Assembly: GCA_017463615.1 (NCBI GenBank)
Contig: JAFTOU010000027.1
Location: 186,001 to 250,000 of the forward strand
Reading direction: 5' to 3'
Source of the DNA: Alistipes sp.
GTDB taxonomy: Bacteria > Bacteroidota > Bacteroidia > Bacteroidales > Rikenellaceae
Length of the DNA: 64,000 bases
The notes under the pieces were generated by a model. The model had not been told where the DNA came from. It saw only the letters and a list, made by a program, of their open reading frames with translations, and made no database searches. How positions within the stretch are numbered: position 1 is the stretch's first letter; each line of letters starts with the position of its first letter. Made by a program: the position numbers and the translations under genes. This document shows, piece by piece, positions 34,805 through 42,133 of the stretch.

Positions 34805-35656
34805 CTAAAATAAAATATAGGACTCAGGGTTGAGTGGCTCGCCACCCATCCACATCTCAAATTCAAACATACGCTCCGCCTGCTCCTGCACCGCCGAGTA
34901 GCCGATAACCTCGCCCGAAGTTACGCGCTGACCCTTGCCCACGATAGCTCCCGAGAGGTTGCGATATACCGAGGCTATGCCGTTGTCGTGCTGGATGAAG
35001 ATGCTATTTCCACTCTCTGGAAGCCAATCTACAGCCACCACCGTACCGTCGGCAATAGAGACAATCTGTTGCTCCGCTGCCGCCGCCATACGGATACCAA
35101 ATAGACCCACCTTGGCGTTAAATCGCTCGGCGATAATGCCGTCCATAGGCTTCACGGCATTGATAGTCGTGCGCTGCTGACCACCACCCGCGCTGATAGC
35201 ATAGAGGCGGTCGTTCTCCATCTGGCGACGGAGGAGGGTATCTGCCGCAGAGGGTGGGACAATGCTCTTATCAAAGGCTACAGAGTCGCTACGCACAGAG
35301 CTCACCGTCGGCATCTTGCCATCCACTACAAGGATGCGATTCTCGTTGTAGATAAGCATATCGTTCATCTTGCGCTCCAGCGAATCTACACGAATAAGGG
35401 TACGAATAAGGGTCTGACGCGAGCGTGTTGCATCCGTGCGATAACCTGGTAGCATATCCAACAGAGGGGTGTAGGCCACCAACAACAGCAGCAGACTAAA
35501 TACTATGCAGACCACCGCCACACAACTCATTATCATCGCCATCGGCGACAGATGGGCATACCAACGCTCAGCCCCACTCTCTGGCTCAATTATAGAGAGT
35601 CGGCGCTTGCGAAATATATTATGCCACCAAAGCGAAATCTTCTCAAATAGTTTCAT
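34805..35656 (-). CDS. Membrane-anchored LytM/M23-like protein, zinc ligands lost
   Basis: The 283-residue protein has one transmembrane helix (about residues 38-64), a coiled linker and a C-terminal LytM (peptidase M23) fold (about 170-283). The fold is recognisable by GIRMAAAAEQQIVSIADGTVV, IFIQHDNGIASVYRNLS and VTSGEVIGYS. Active M23 enzymes have HxxxD in the first segment and HxH near the end; here these read GIRMAAAA and MFEFEMW, so no zinc site remains. Inactive LytM proteins such as EnvC activate amidases, and a similar partner role in cell division or wall remodelling is likely. It opens the eight-gene run. Confidence 0.85.
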   Translation of the reverse strand: MKLFEKISLWWHNIFRKRRLSIIEPESGAERWYAHLSPMAMIMSCVAVVCIVFSLLLLLVAYTPLLDMLPGYRTDATRSRQTLIRTLIRVDSLERKMNDMLIYNENRILVVDGKMPTVSSVRSDSVAFDKSIVPPSAADTLLRRQMENDRLYAISAGGGQQRTTINAVKPMDGIIAERFNAKVGLFGIRMAAAAEQQIVSIADGTVVAVDWLPESGNSIFIQHDNGIASVYRNLSGAIVGKGQRVTSGEVIGYSAVQEQAERMFEFEMWMGGEPLNPESYILF

Positions 35657-35737
35657 ATAGACACATATGGTATGTTCTACAAATTAGTAAATTCGTTATC
35701 GTTTTAGAGTAGACTCTATTGCGGTCACTTTGTGGCT

Positions 35738-35818
35738 TATTTTGGCATCTTTCCCTGCTTTTCTTGGTTATAATAGGCTATTACTCCCTCAAAAAGCAGG
35801 AAAACATATCCAAAATAA
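35738..35818. repeat. Imperfect inverted repeat upstream of the M23-like gene
   Basis: In the 625-base gap 35657-36281, TTATTTTGG (35738) pairs with CCAAAATAA (35810), and CCTGCTTTT with AAAAGCAGG at about 35792, giving an 80-base dyad in the long leader of the operon. The rest of the gap holds the promoter, repeats D and E/C and element g; I see no gene. Confidence 0.55.
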
Positions 35819-35865
35819 TCCCCCAAATTGCCTCGCCCTAATTTATAGAACCTACCATATTTGGA

Positions 35866-35899
35866 CAAAGATACGAACTTATTTTGGAAATACCGCAAA
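35866..35899 (-). promoter_or_regulatory. Promoter of the M23-dxr-rseP-radA operon
   Basis: On the - strand TTTG (35896-35899) and TATCTTTG (35866-35873) are 22 bases apart. The predicted transcript has a leader of about 200 bases that includes the inverted repeat. Confidence 0.65.
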
Positions 35900-35944
35900 G
35901 TATCATAGATACTTTTTTAGCCATTGGCTTTTCAGAGTTTTTTC

Positions 35945-36060
35945 ATTAAGGACAATTAAAGATAATTAAAGGTTACTAATGGTCGCGTTCCGCGACGCTA
36001 CGCAGTACAGAATTGCGTCACCCTTAATAGCCCTTAATCTCCCTTAATAGCCTTTAATAT
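35945..36060. repeat. Repeat D, copy 2
   Basis: ATTAAGG-type heptamers on the left and CCTTAAT-type heptamers on the right frame the core GGTTACTAATGGTCGCG and its partner CGCGACGCTACGCAG. The layout is as in copy 1, with an extra GAATTGCGTCA in the middle. Confidence 0.82.
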
Positions 36061-36095
36061 ATCGCAATCCGGACTGCACCGTCGGTTGTTCCTTG

Positions 36096-36166
36096 CACCC
36101 TATAAACACTGTCGGCTTGCCGACACCGCTAAAAGGCCAATGGCTAACGGCTAACGACCAACGGCC
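36096..36166. repeat. Repeats E and C in inverted order
   Basis: GCACCCTATAAACACTGTCG-GCTTG-CCGACACCGC (family E, inverted relative to 7.1 kb) is followed by GGCCAATGGC and CTAACGGC units of family C. Together they form a composite seen again at about 49.55 kb. Confidence 0.7.
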
Positions 36167-36293
36167 ATTTTGTCGTCAAAAGTGTGTAGTTGCGGTGCAT
36201 CGTGCAAAAAGTAGCATCGGATAGTACTAAAGCGTACAGCCGATGCTACTTTTTAAGGGATGTGCCGCAAATGCGTGCTTTTCACGGCAAAAT
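36167..36293 (+). repeat. Structured 127-bp element, copy g (subfamily B)
   Basis: The termini ATTTTGTCG and CGGCAAAAT pair with one G-T. The inner arms AAAAAGTAGCATCGG and CCGATGCTACTTTTT match exactly around GTAC-n6-GTAC, and the outer arms pair with several G-T pairs. The right end codes for the last three residues (ILP) and TGA of the AlkD-like gene. Confidence 0.88.
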
Positions 36294-36923
36294 ATCTAAC
36301 TGCCAAGAAACTTCGTCTCGTATAGACGCTGCAGTTTTATTCTCTGGAAGTGCGTCAAGGACGCTCTCCACGAGGTTGCGATTAGTGGCGATGCGGGAGG
36401 CGAGAAGGTTTGTTACGCCAAGTGCAACAAGATGGTTATCAGCAAATTGAGCAACAGCCTGAGAGATAGCTGTGCGGATAGAGTTATCCGAGGCGGAGCT
36501 ACTGCGGGTAGCAGCAAGGAGTGCTGCGTATGCCGCAAGTTCGTTATCAGAGGCGGTCCACTGCATCAGCAATGTATCTATCTGACTTACGCGGCAGAGC
36601 AGCGCCTGAGCAGCCTGCTCGGCAAGCTCGGAGTTGATGATTCCGTCGCGCCAGAATGTAAGCTCCTCGTCGGTCACAGCCGCGGGGTCAGCAACCCAGA
36701 GGGCTATAATCTGCAGCTCGCGCACCTGCTGGCGATAGAGGTGCAGGGCGAGGCTATGGTCGGTGCCACACTCCGAAGCCATGTCGCGAATAGAGTGGAT
36801 GGCAACGCCGTAGTTGAGCCCATATTTTGCGCCATAGTAGCGGAAGGTATCAAGCACAGCGCCATTCATCTGCTTGCGGATTTTACCGAGCAGAGCGACC
36901 ATCTTTGATGTATTATCCTGCAT
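36282..36923 (-). CDS. AlkD-like HEAT-repeat protein (DNA alkylation repair family)
   Basis: The 213-residue all-helical protein resembles bacteroidal AlkD-type proteins. The region YGLNYGVAIHSIRDMA, then LALHLYRQQVRELQIIALWV and EELTFWRDGIINSEL, reproduces the HEAT-repeat pattern of AlkC/AlkD glycosylases that remove N-alkylated bases. Catalytic residues of Bacillus AlkD cannot be confirmed by eye. It is the last gene of the YbbR-to-AlkD operon, 2 bases after DUF4831. The final residues ILP and the TGA stop come from a structured repeat, so the ancestral C-terminus has been replaced. Confidence 0.75.
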   Translation of the reverse strand: MQDNTSKMVALLGKIRKQMNGAVLDTFRYYGAKYGLNYGVAIHSIRDMASECGTDHSLALHLYRQQVRELQIIALWVADPAAVTDEELTFWRDGIINSELAEQAAQALLCRVSQIDTLLMQWTASDNELAAYAALLAATRSSSASDNSIRTAISQAVAQFADNHLVALGVTNLLASRIATNRNLVESVLDALPENKTAASIRDEVSWQLDILP

Positions 36924-36925
36924 AG

Positions 36926-37783
36926 TTACTTAGATGATGGCAGGGCGAGAGTTACGCGCTTACCATATTGATATACAGCCATTTGCGCCGTAGCCAAAGA
37001 CTCCGTACCCACCATAAGCTCGGCCTTACACTGAGCAGGAACGGCAAACTGAGCCTTGTTCTTATCCTTCTCCGTAGCCAGCGGCAGAGCCGATGTATCT
37101 ACATCCTGAGCCACAAAGCAGAGGGCAATAGGCTCACCCGACAAATCGCCCACCGAAACCATACCCACGCCATTACGATAGCGAGCAAAGATATAGTTCT
37201 GCTCCTCAGCAGTCGGGGTTACGGTATAGCGATACTCCTCAACGATACTCTTTGTAGTGCCGTAGAAGAGTGCGAGGCACTGCTGCTCCATAGCATCTAT
37301 CTGCGCCAATGCCGAGGCAAGACCTGCACCAAATACATTCTCGCCCGCATCGCCCGTGATAAGCTCCTTGCGATGACGGCGCATAGCAAATATCATATCC
37401 GCTGCGGCAGCGGCCTGCTGCTCAACACTTTGCGCGCGGTTATCGCTCTTATATACAGGCAACTCCTGAGGCTCAACGGGCTCTGTAACCTGCTTCAGCG
37501 GAGCGGTCGTCGGGGTTTTATCTGTTATCGTAGCGCTGAGAATCTGGGTCTGCACGCGAGCAGCCAACGAGGCACGCACACCGAGCATCTTCTGCGCATA
37601 GCGGGCATACTCGCCAGGGGTGAAGTAGTCGGTCTTGACAACAACAGATACCGTAACGCTACTCTGCGGGTCGGAGTACTTCACCACCCCGCCCTCATTG
37701 TAGAGTCCTGTACGAACAACACCCTGAGCCGAGAGTGAAACCACTGCGCAGAGTGAGAATATAAGTGCAAAAATATGTTTCAT
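36926..37783 (-). CDS. DUF4831 exported protein
   Basis: The 285-residue protein has a Sec signal peptide (ALIFSLCAVVSLSA) and matches the bacteroidal DUF4831 family. Recognisable stretches are VKTDYFTPGEYARYAQKMLG and ADMIFAMRRHRKELITGDAGENVFG. No enzymatic motif is visible and its role is unknown; periplasmic location is inferred. It is 30 bases downstream of trmN6 and 2 bases upstream of the AlkD-like gene, in a run of tightly packed genes that otherwise encode housekeeping functions. Confidence 0.85.
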   Translation of the reverse strand: MKHIFALIFSLCAVVSLSAQGVVRTGLYNEGGVVKYSDPQSSVTVSVVVKTDYFTPGEYARYAQKMLGVRASLAARVQTQILSATITDKTPTTAPLKQVTEPVEPQELPVYKSDNRAQSVEQQAAAAADMIFAMRRHRKELITGDAGENVFGAGLASALAQIDAMEQQCLALFYGTTKSIVEEYRYTVTPTAEEQNYIFARYRNGVGMVSVGDLSGEPIALCFVAQDVDTSALPLATEKDKNKAQFAVPAQCKAELMVGTESLATAQMAVYQYGKRVTLALPSSK

Positions 37784-37813
37784 ATCACAAAGTTAATTTT
37801 TTTCGCCCAAATA

Positions 37814-38515
37814 TCAAAATTTTAGATAGAATTCCTTGGTCAGCTCCCGATACTCTGCACTATACTCGCGCGGAGTGTCGGTGTATATTGACAACCTCTC
37901 AGTCTCAACCGCCCCACATCCCCGAACAGCAAGCTCCACCATAACGCGCTTGACAGCACCCGTAGGCGTAGATGTAACATCGCATCGGCGGACAACATTC
38001 AGTGCTGACTTGGCAAGATATGCCTCCATCTGCTCCGTCGGAAGTATCAGCGCAAAGCGACCCGCATGGGGGTTAAGCACCCTGCAGACTGCACTATCAA
38101 GCTCGGCAAAGGTTAGCTCCGTAGCGTGTCGCGCCACAGTGCGCTTTGGGTCGGGGCAGAGCAACGAGTCGGTAAAGTATGGCGGGTTGGAGACTATCAA
38201 GTCGTACGACGCCCCATCAAGGCTCTGCGCCGCCTTGCACTCAACCTTAAGGCGAGCCGCCCACGGCGAGGCTGCAAAGTTAGCCGCTGCACACTCCACA
38301 GCGCCACTATCAATATCTATGGCATCAACCCTCGCCACACTATTTCGCTGCGCCATCATCAGGGCAATAACACCCGTGCCCGTGCCGATGTCAAGGATAT
38401 CCTGCGCATTCTCAACGCCACACCACGCCCCCAGCAGAACACCATCGGTGCCCACCTTCATAGCTGCACCGCTCTGGTCTACAGCAAATTGCTTGAAACG
38501 AAATGGGCTACTCAT
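37814..38515 (-). CDS. trmN6: TrmN6/YfiC-like tRNA1(Val) adenine-N6 methyltransferase
   Basis: The 233-residue class I methyltransferase carries the SAM motif DIGTGTGVIALMMAQR and the N6-adenine signature NPPYF (in IVSNPPYFTDSL). The N-terminus FRFKQFAVDQSGAAMKVGTDGVLLGAW is typical of YfiC, which methylates A37 of tRNA-Val1. Its start overlaps the stop of the TIGR02757 gene by 4 bases. The specific tRNA target is by homology only. Confidence 0.9.
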   Translation of the reverse strand: MSSPFRFKQFAVDQSGAAMKVGTDGVLLGAWCGVENAQDILDIGTGTGVIALMMAQRNSVARVDAIDIDSGAVECAAANFAASPWAARLKVECKAAQSLDGASYDLIVSNPPYFTDSLLCPDPKRTVARHATELTFAELDSAVCRVLNPHAGRFALILPTEQMEAYLAKSALNVVRRCDVTSTPTGAVKRVMVELAVRGCGAVETERLSIYTDTPREYSAEYRELTKEFYLKF

Positions 38516-39300
38516 CGCAAAAATCCATCTATACCTGCGCCAAAGAGGGCAAAATCATACTTCACGGGGTCATCGGCGCAGAAGGCCCTCAGCGAGTGGG
38601 TTATCTGCTCGGTAGCCTTCCAGTCGTTCTGTCGGCGGGTCAGGAGTCCCAGCTCGCGCCCCATATTACCGCTATGGACATCCAACGGCAGGTAGAGCGC
38701 CGACATAGGTATACGCTCCCAACTACCGAAGTCCACACCTCGGTTATCGCGCCTAACGAACCAGCGCAGATACATATTCAGGCGCTTACAGGCAGCGCCC
38801 TTATCTATAGAGGAGAAGTGCTTGCAGCAGTGGGGGTTATGCTCTATAGAGAAGAACTCGCGGCGCACATCCGACAGCACCGCAGCGATGCTCTGATGGC
38901 GCTCGTAGCTACTCTGAAACAGCTCGCCCAAAGAGCCATATTTATGGCAGATGCGCTGCATTGCGCGGACAAAATCTACAAAATCCTCGCCATTGAATGT
39001 GCGGTGGACATAGCTACGCAGTCGCGCCAAATCGCTCTGCTCCGCCCCAACGACAAATAGGTAGGGCGAGAAGTCCATATACTCCATCATACGGTGTGCC
39101 GAGCGGACTATAGCCTTGCGGTTTCCCCAAGCGATAGTAGCCGCCAGAAAGCCCGCAATCTCGCGGTCACGATTGTCCGTAAAGCTATGCGGAACAGATA
39201 TGGGGTCTGCCTCAATAAACTCTGCGCGGTTATACTTATCGTGCAGAGCCTCAAGCATCTCCAGCATCTGCTCAAACGAGAAATCAGAGTATGCGGCCAT
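38512..39300 (-). CDS. TIGR02757 (DUF2400) family protein
   Basis: The 262-residue protein belongs to TIGR02757, a helical family of unknown biochemical role. Landmarks are [58 protein letters not shown] and [16 protein letters not shown]. The pattern of conserved Asp, His and Arg suggests a helix-hairpin-helix-type DNA or RNA enzyme, but I would not go further. Its start is inside the lolD gene (17-base overlap), so translation is coupled. Confidence 0.9.
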   Translation of the reverse strand: MAAYSDFSFEQMLEMLEALHDKYNRAEFIEADPISVPHSFTDNRDREIAGFLAATIAWGNRKAIVRSAHRMMEYMDFSPYLFVVGAEQSDLARLRSYVHRTFNGEDFVDFVRAMQRICHKYGSLGELFQSSYERHQSIAAVLSDVRREFFSIEHNPHCCKHFSSIDKGAACKRLNMYLRWFVRRDNRGVDFGSWERIPMSALYLPLDVHSGNMGRELGLLTRRQNDWKATEQITHSLRAFCADDPVKYDFALFGAGIDGFLR

Positions 39301-39934
39301 CGCTCATAACAATTTTACGGTCTACAGACTCGGCAAGACTCATATCGTGCGTAACCATAACGATGGTCTGATTAAAGCGCTCCCTCACATCAAGGAGCAG
39401 GTTGTGTATCTGGTCGCGCGTCTGGGTATCAAGGTTTCCCGTAGGCTCGTCGGCAAGCACCACAGATGGACGACAGACCAGCGCGCGAGCAATAGCTACA
39501 CGCTGACACTCGCCACCCGAGAGCTCTACAGGCTTGTGCGTTGTGCGCGATGCAAGACCCACAGTCTCAAGCAGTTCCATAGCGCGGTGCTCAGCCTCCT
39601 TACGCTCTACGCCTCCGATAAGTGCGGGCATCATAACATTCTCCAGTGCCGTAAACTCTGGCAGCAGGTGGTGAAATTGGAATACAAAGCCGATGTGGCG
39701 ATTACGAAAGGCGGCAAGCTGCGACTCGCCCAGCGTGGTGCACTCTGTGCCTGCAATCTCTACCCTACCGCTATCGGCAGCCATCAGCGTGCCGAGAATC
39801 TGCAGCAGGGTACTCTTTCCCGCGCCACTTGCACCGACAATGGCAACCATCTCGCCACGCGCAACCTCAAGGCTCACACCACGGAGCGCCTCCACAGAGG
39901 AAAATCGCTTATAAATCTCTGAACACTTTATCAT
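39284..39934 (-). CDS. lolD: LolD-like ABC transporter ATP-binding protein
   Basis: The 216-residue ATPase has Walker [10 protein letters not shown] (34-42), the Q-loop [21 protein letters not shown], signature [15 protein letters not shown] and Walker [13 protein letters not shown]. It is of the LolD/MacB class, which powers lipoprotein release from the inner membrane or similar mechanotransmission. No lolCE permease is next to it; in Bacteroidales the permease is usually encoded elsewhere. It overlaps folP by 26 bases at its start and the TIGR02757 gene by 17 bases at its end. Confidence 0.9.
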   Translation of the reverse strand: MIKCSEIYKRFSSVEALRGVSLEVARGEMVAIVGASGAGKSTLLQILGTLMAADSGRVEIAGTECTTLGESQLAAFRNRHIGFVFQFHHLLPEFTALENVMMPALIGGVERKEAEHRAMELLETVGLASRTTHKPVELSGGECQRVAIARALVCRPSVVLADEPTGNLDTQTRDQIHNLLLDVRERFNQTIVMVTHDMSLAESVDRKIVMSDGRIL

Positions 39935-40745
39935 CTTTGTATATTCTGTAAATCTTTACTATCTCTGCCGCCTCCCTGACATCGTGCACCCGAAGGATAG
40001 TCGCCCCCTGACGCAGTGCCTCCCAATTCAGAGCCACAGTACCCGCCAACGACTGCTCGGGCGAAGAGTCTAACACCTTGTATATCATCGACTTGCGTGA
40101 AAGCCCCGCAAGTACTGCATAGCCCTTACTACAGAGGTGATGCAGCCCCGCCAGCAGAGCGTAATTCTGCTCCACGCTCTTAGCAAAGCCGAAGCCGGGG
40201 TCAAGGATTATATTATCCCTATCTACACCGCGTCGTTCAAGCTCCGCAGCGCGCGAAGTGAGGTAATTCACAACATCGGCGACAACATCTGCATACTCGG
40301 TCTTGCTCTGCATAGTCTGCGGCGTGCCACGCATGTGCATAGCCACATAGGGAACACCCATCTCAGCCACGGTATCAAACATCGCCTCGTCGCCCTCGCC
40401 CGCCGTGATGTCGTTCACAATCACAGCGCCATAATTCGCCACCGTACGGCGGACAATCTCCGCGCGGAAGGTATCTACAGATACCGCCACACAAGGTGCA
40501 ACCCTGCGCGCAGCAGCTACGCCCATATCTACCCTCTCCCACTCCTGCTCTACGGATATATCCGTAGCACCCGGGCGTGAGGAGTAGCCACCGATATCTA
40601 TTATAGTAGCACCCTGAGCCACCACATCGGCTATACGCTGCTCCAGCGCCTGCAGGCTCTGCATACGCGAGGCGGCATAGAAGGAGTCGTCCGTAACATT
40701 AACGATTGCCATCACCTGCGCAGTATGGAAAGAGGGGAAAATCAT
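39909..40745 (-). CDS. folP: Dihydropteroate synthase (FolP)
   Basis: The 278-residue enzyme joins pterin diphosphate to p-aminobenzoate in folate synthesis and is the sulfonamide target. The N-terminal motif reads [15 protein letters not shown] (more usual is NVTPDSFSDG, with a Pro in place of the first Asp). [11 protein letters not shown] and the lysine/arginine loops follow, with [16 protein letters not shown] and [15 protein letters not shown] at the end. It overlaps coaE by 4 bases and lolD by 26 bases. Confidence 0.95.
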   Translation of the reverse strand: MIFPSFHTAQVMAIVNVTDDSFYAASRMQSLQALEQRIADVVAQGATIIDIGGYSSRPGATDISVEQEWERVDMGVAAARRVAPCVAVSVDTFRAEIVRRTVANYGAVIVNDITAGEGDEAMFDTVAEMGVPYVAMHMRGTPQTMQSKTEYADVVADVVNYLTSRAAELERRGVDRDNIILDPGFGFAKSVEQNYALLAGLHHLCSKGYAVLAGLSRKSMIYKVLDSSPEQSLAGTVALNWEALRQGATILRVHDVREAAEIVKIYRIYKDDKVFRDL

Positions 40746-41323
40746 AACATTCTGAGCGATTTATCTATCTGGGCAACCTGACGCTCGGCAGCCTCAAGGT
40801 CGTTATTCTCAATTACAAAATCTACGCGGGAGCTAAGAGCCTCACTGCTCATCTGCACCGCCATACGCGCCGCTATAGCCTCCCTTGTAGCACCATCACG
40901 AGCAGCGGCGCGAGTAATAGCCACATCTGCATCTACAACAACGGCAATAGTGCGGTCCACCACCCTATCAAGCCCCGACTCAAAGAGTATTGCCGACTCT
41001 ACGATAACATAATCGCCACCCTGACTCTCTGCCCACTGCACAAAGTGACGGCACACTGCAGGGTGGACTATAGAGTTGAGTAGCAATCGTTTAGAGTCGT
41101 CAGAGAATATCTGCGAGGCGAGATACTGACGGTTGAGCACGCCATTCTGGTAGCACTCTGCACCAAAGGCCTCGGTTATCTGCGCCATTAGAGAGTGATC
41201 TGTAGACATCAGCTCCTTGGCGCGGTCGTCGGCGATATATACCGCCACACCCCGCTGCTCAAAGAGGCGACAGATGGTACTCTTACCACTGCCGATAGTG
41301 CCACAAAGACCAACCTTTATCAT
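40742..41323 (-). CDS. coaE: Dephospho-CoA kinase (CoaE)
   Basis: The 193-residue P-loop kinase completes CoA synthesis. The P-loop GTIGSGKST is at residues 8-16. The substrate-binding LNSIVHPAVCRHFV and VIVESAILFESGLDR, where the catalytic Asp/Glu lie, and the lid ARDGATREAIAAR are conserved. It overlaps its neighbours by 4 bases on both sides (YbbR-like before, folP after). Confidence 0.96.
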   Translation of the reverse strand: MIKVGLCGTIGSGKSTICRLFEQRGVAVYIADDRAKELMSTDHSLMAQITEAFGAECYQNGVLNRQYLASQIFSDDSKRLLLNSIVHPAVCRHFVQWAESQGGDYVIVESAILFESGLDRVVDRTIAVVVDADVAITRAAARDGATREAIAARMAVQMSSEALSSRVDFVIENNDLEAAERQVAQIDKSLRML

Positions 41324-41760
41324 TTCAGCAGGTTTTTAGGCGCCTCTATATCGGGTATAGTGCCTACCGAGCGGATGTTGATATCGCTCAGACGCACAGA
41401 GATAGCATTCTTGAGCGACTCGGACTGCAGGTGCAGACGAATCTTGTCGCTCGGAGCCTCGCCAATCTGCGTAACCTCTCGCATGATGGTGTACTCCAAC
41501 TCCGAGAGCGGAATATTGAGTCGCGAGGTGGAGATAACATAACCAAAGAGATTTGTACCCTTGCCCTCAACCACGCAGGTTACATTAAATCGCTGATCGC
41601 CAATACGGACACGAACATCTATATCGGTGGTGTAGTTGTAGTTCAACTTAGCTATATACCACAGCGTAAACGCCGCCACAAGCAGCATTATAAATACCGG
41701 CGAAATATACTTTTTCCCCAGCGAGATAATACCCTTAATATACTCCCAGATTCTTTTCAT
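41320..41760 (-). CDS. YbbR-like membrane protein
   Basis: The 146-residue protein has one membrane helix (about residues 19-37, SPVFIMLLVAAFTLWYIAK) and an exported part resembling a YbbR-like domain. This type precedes coaE in several Bacteroidales. In Firmicutes, YbbR proteins (CdaR) bind and regulate the diadenylate cyclase CdaA; whether this one acts on the CdaA at 17.6 kb is speculation. It is the first gene of the eight-gene operon and follows a promoter that lies inside a perfect palindrome. Confidence 0.7.
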   Translation of the reverse strand: MKRIWEYIKGIISLGKKYISPVFIMLLVAAFTLWYIAKLNYNYTTDIDVRVRIGDQRFNVTCVVEGKGTNLFGYVISTSRLNIPLSELEYTIMREVTQIGEAPSDKIRLHLQSESLKNAISVRLSDINIRSVGTIPDIEAPKNLLK

Positions 41761-41765
41761 AACTA

Positions 41766-41807
41766 CAAAGGTAGTAATAATTTGCGATTCCGCAAATTAT
41801 TACTACC
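41766..41807 (-). promoter_or_regulatory. Promoter embedded in a perfect 17-bp inverted repeat
   Basis: On the - strand TTTG (41793-41796) and TACCTTTG (41766-41773) are 19 bases apart, 6 bases before the YbbR-like start. The arms 41770-41786 and 41791-41807 are exact reverse complements (17 of 17, 4-base spacer), so the palindrome covers the -33 box and half of the -7 box. It could be an operator, or a cruciform/hairpin at the extreme 5' end of the mRNA. Confidence 0.7.
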
Positions 41808-42006
41808 ACTGTTGGCTGTTGGCTCGTCTACGACGACCCTTCCTCCTCGCGGCTCGGCATAGTGTGCAAGCTCCTTCTGCTCTCGCTCCGCAGCGTCGGT
41901 TAGCTTTTAGCCATTGGCCATTGGCTTTTCAGAGGTATCGCCTGCGGCGATGAGTGTTAAAGGGTGCAAGTGCCAACCTATTTTGTCGTCAAAAGTGCAC
42001 CGACCT
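41808..42006. repeat. Repeats C-B-C-E, copy 2, plus an F-like left terminus
   Basis: The 372-base gap holds no gene. Repeat C (TTGGCTGTTGGC) leads into repeat B (CGACCCTTCCTCCTCGCGGC ... CGCAGCGTCGG), then C again and the E hairpin GGTATCGCCTGCGGCGATGAG. Next is a lone element left terminus (ATTTTGTCGTCAAAAGTGCACC), which precedes element h. Confidence 0.75.
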
Positions 42007-42133
42007 ATTTTATCGTCAAAAGGCGGTAGTAGGTGTGCATCGCGAAGATAGTCTGGATGGGTTGTACTTAAGCGTACTACCCATTCAGGCTATTGAGGGA
42101 TGTGCAGCTAATGCCGCCTTATCACGATAAAAT
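42007..42133 (+). repeat. Structured 127-bp element, copy h (subfamily B)
   Basis: The termini ATTTTATCG and CGATAAAAT pair exactly, using a T/A pair where most copies have G/C. The outer arm AAGGCGG pairs with CCGCCTT, and the inner arms ATAGTCTGGATGGGT and ACCCATTCAGGCTAT pair with two G-T pairs around GTAC-n6-GTAC. It overlaps the TAA stop of the GLUG/SGNH gene by one base. Confidence 0.88.
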
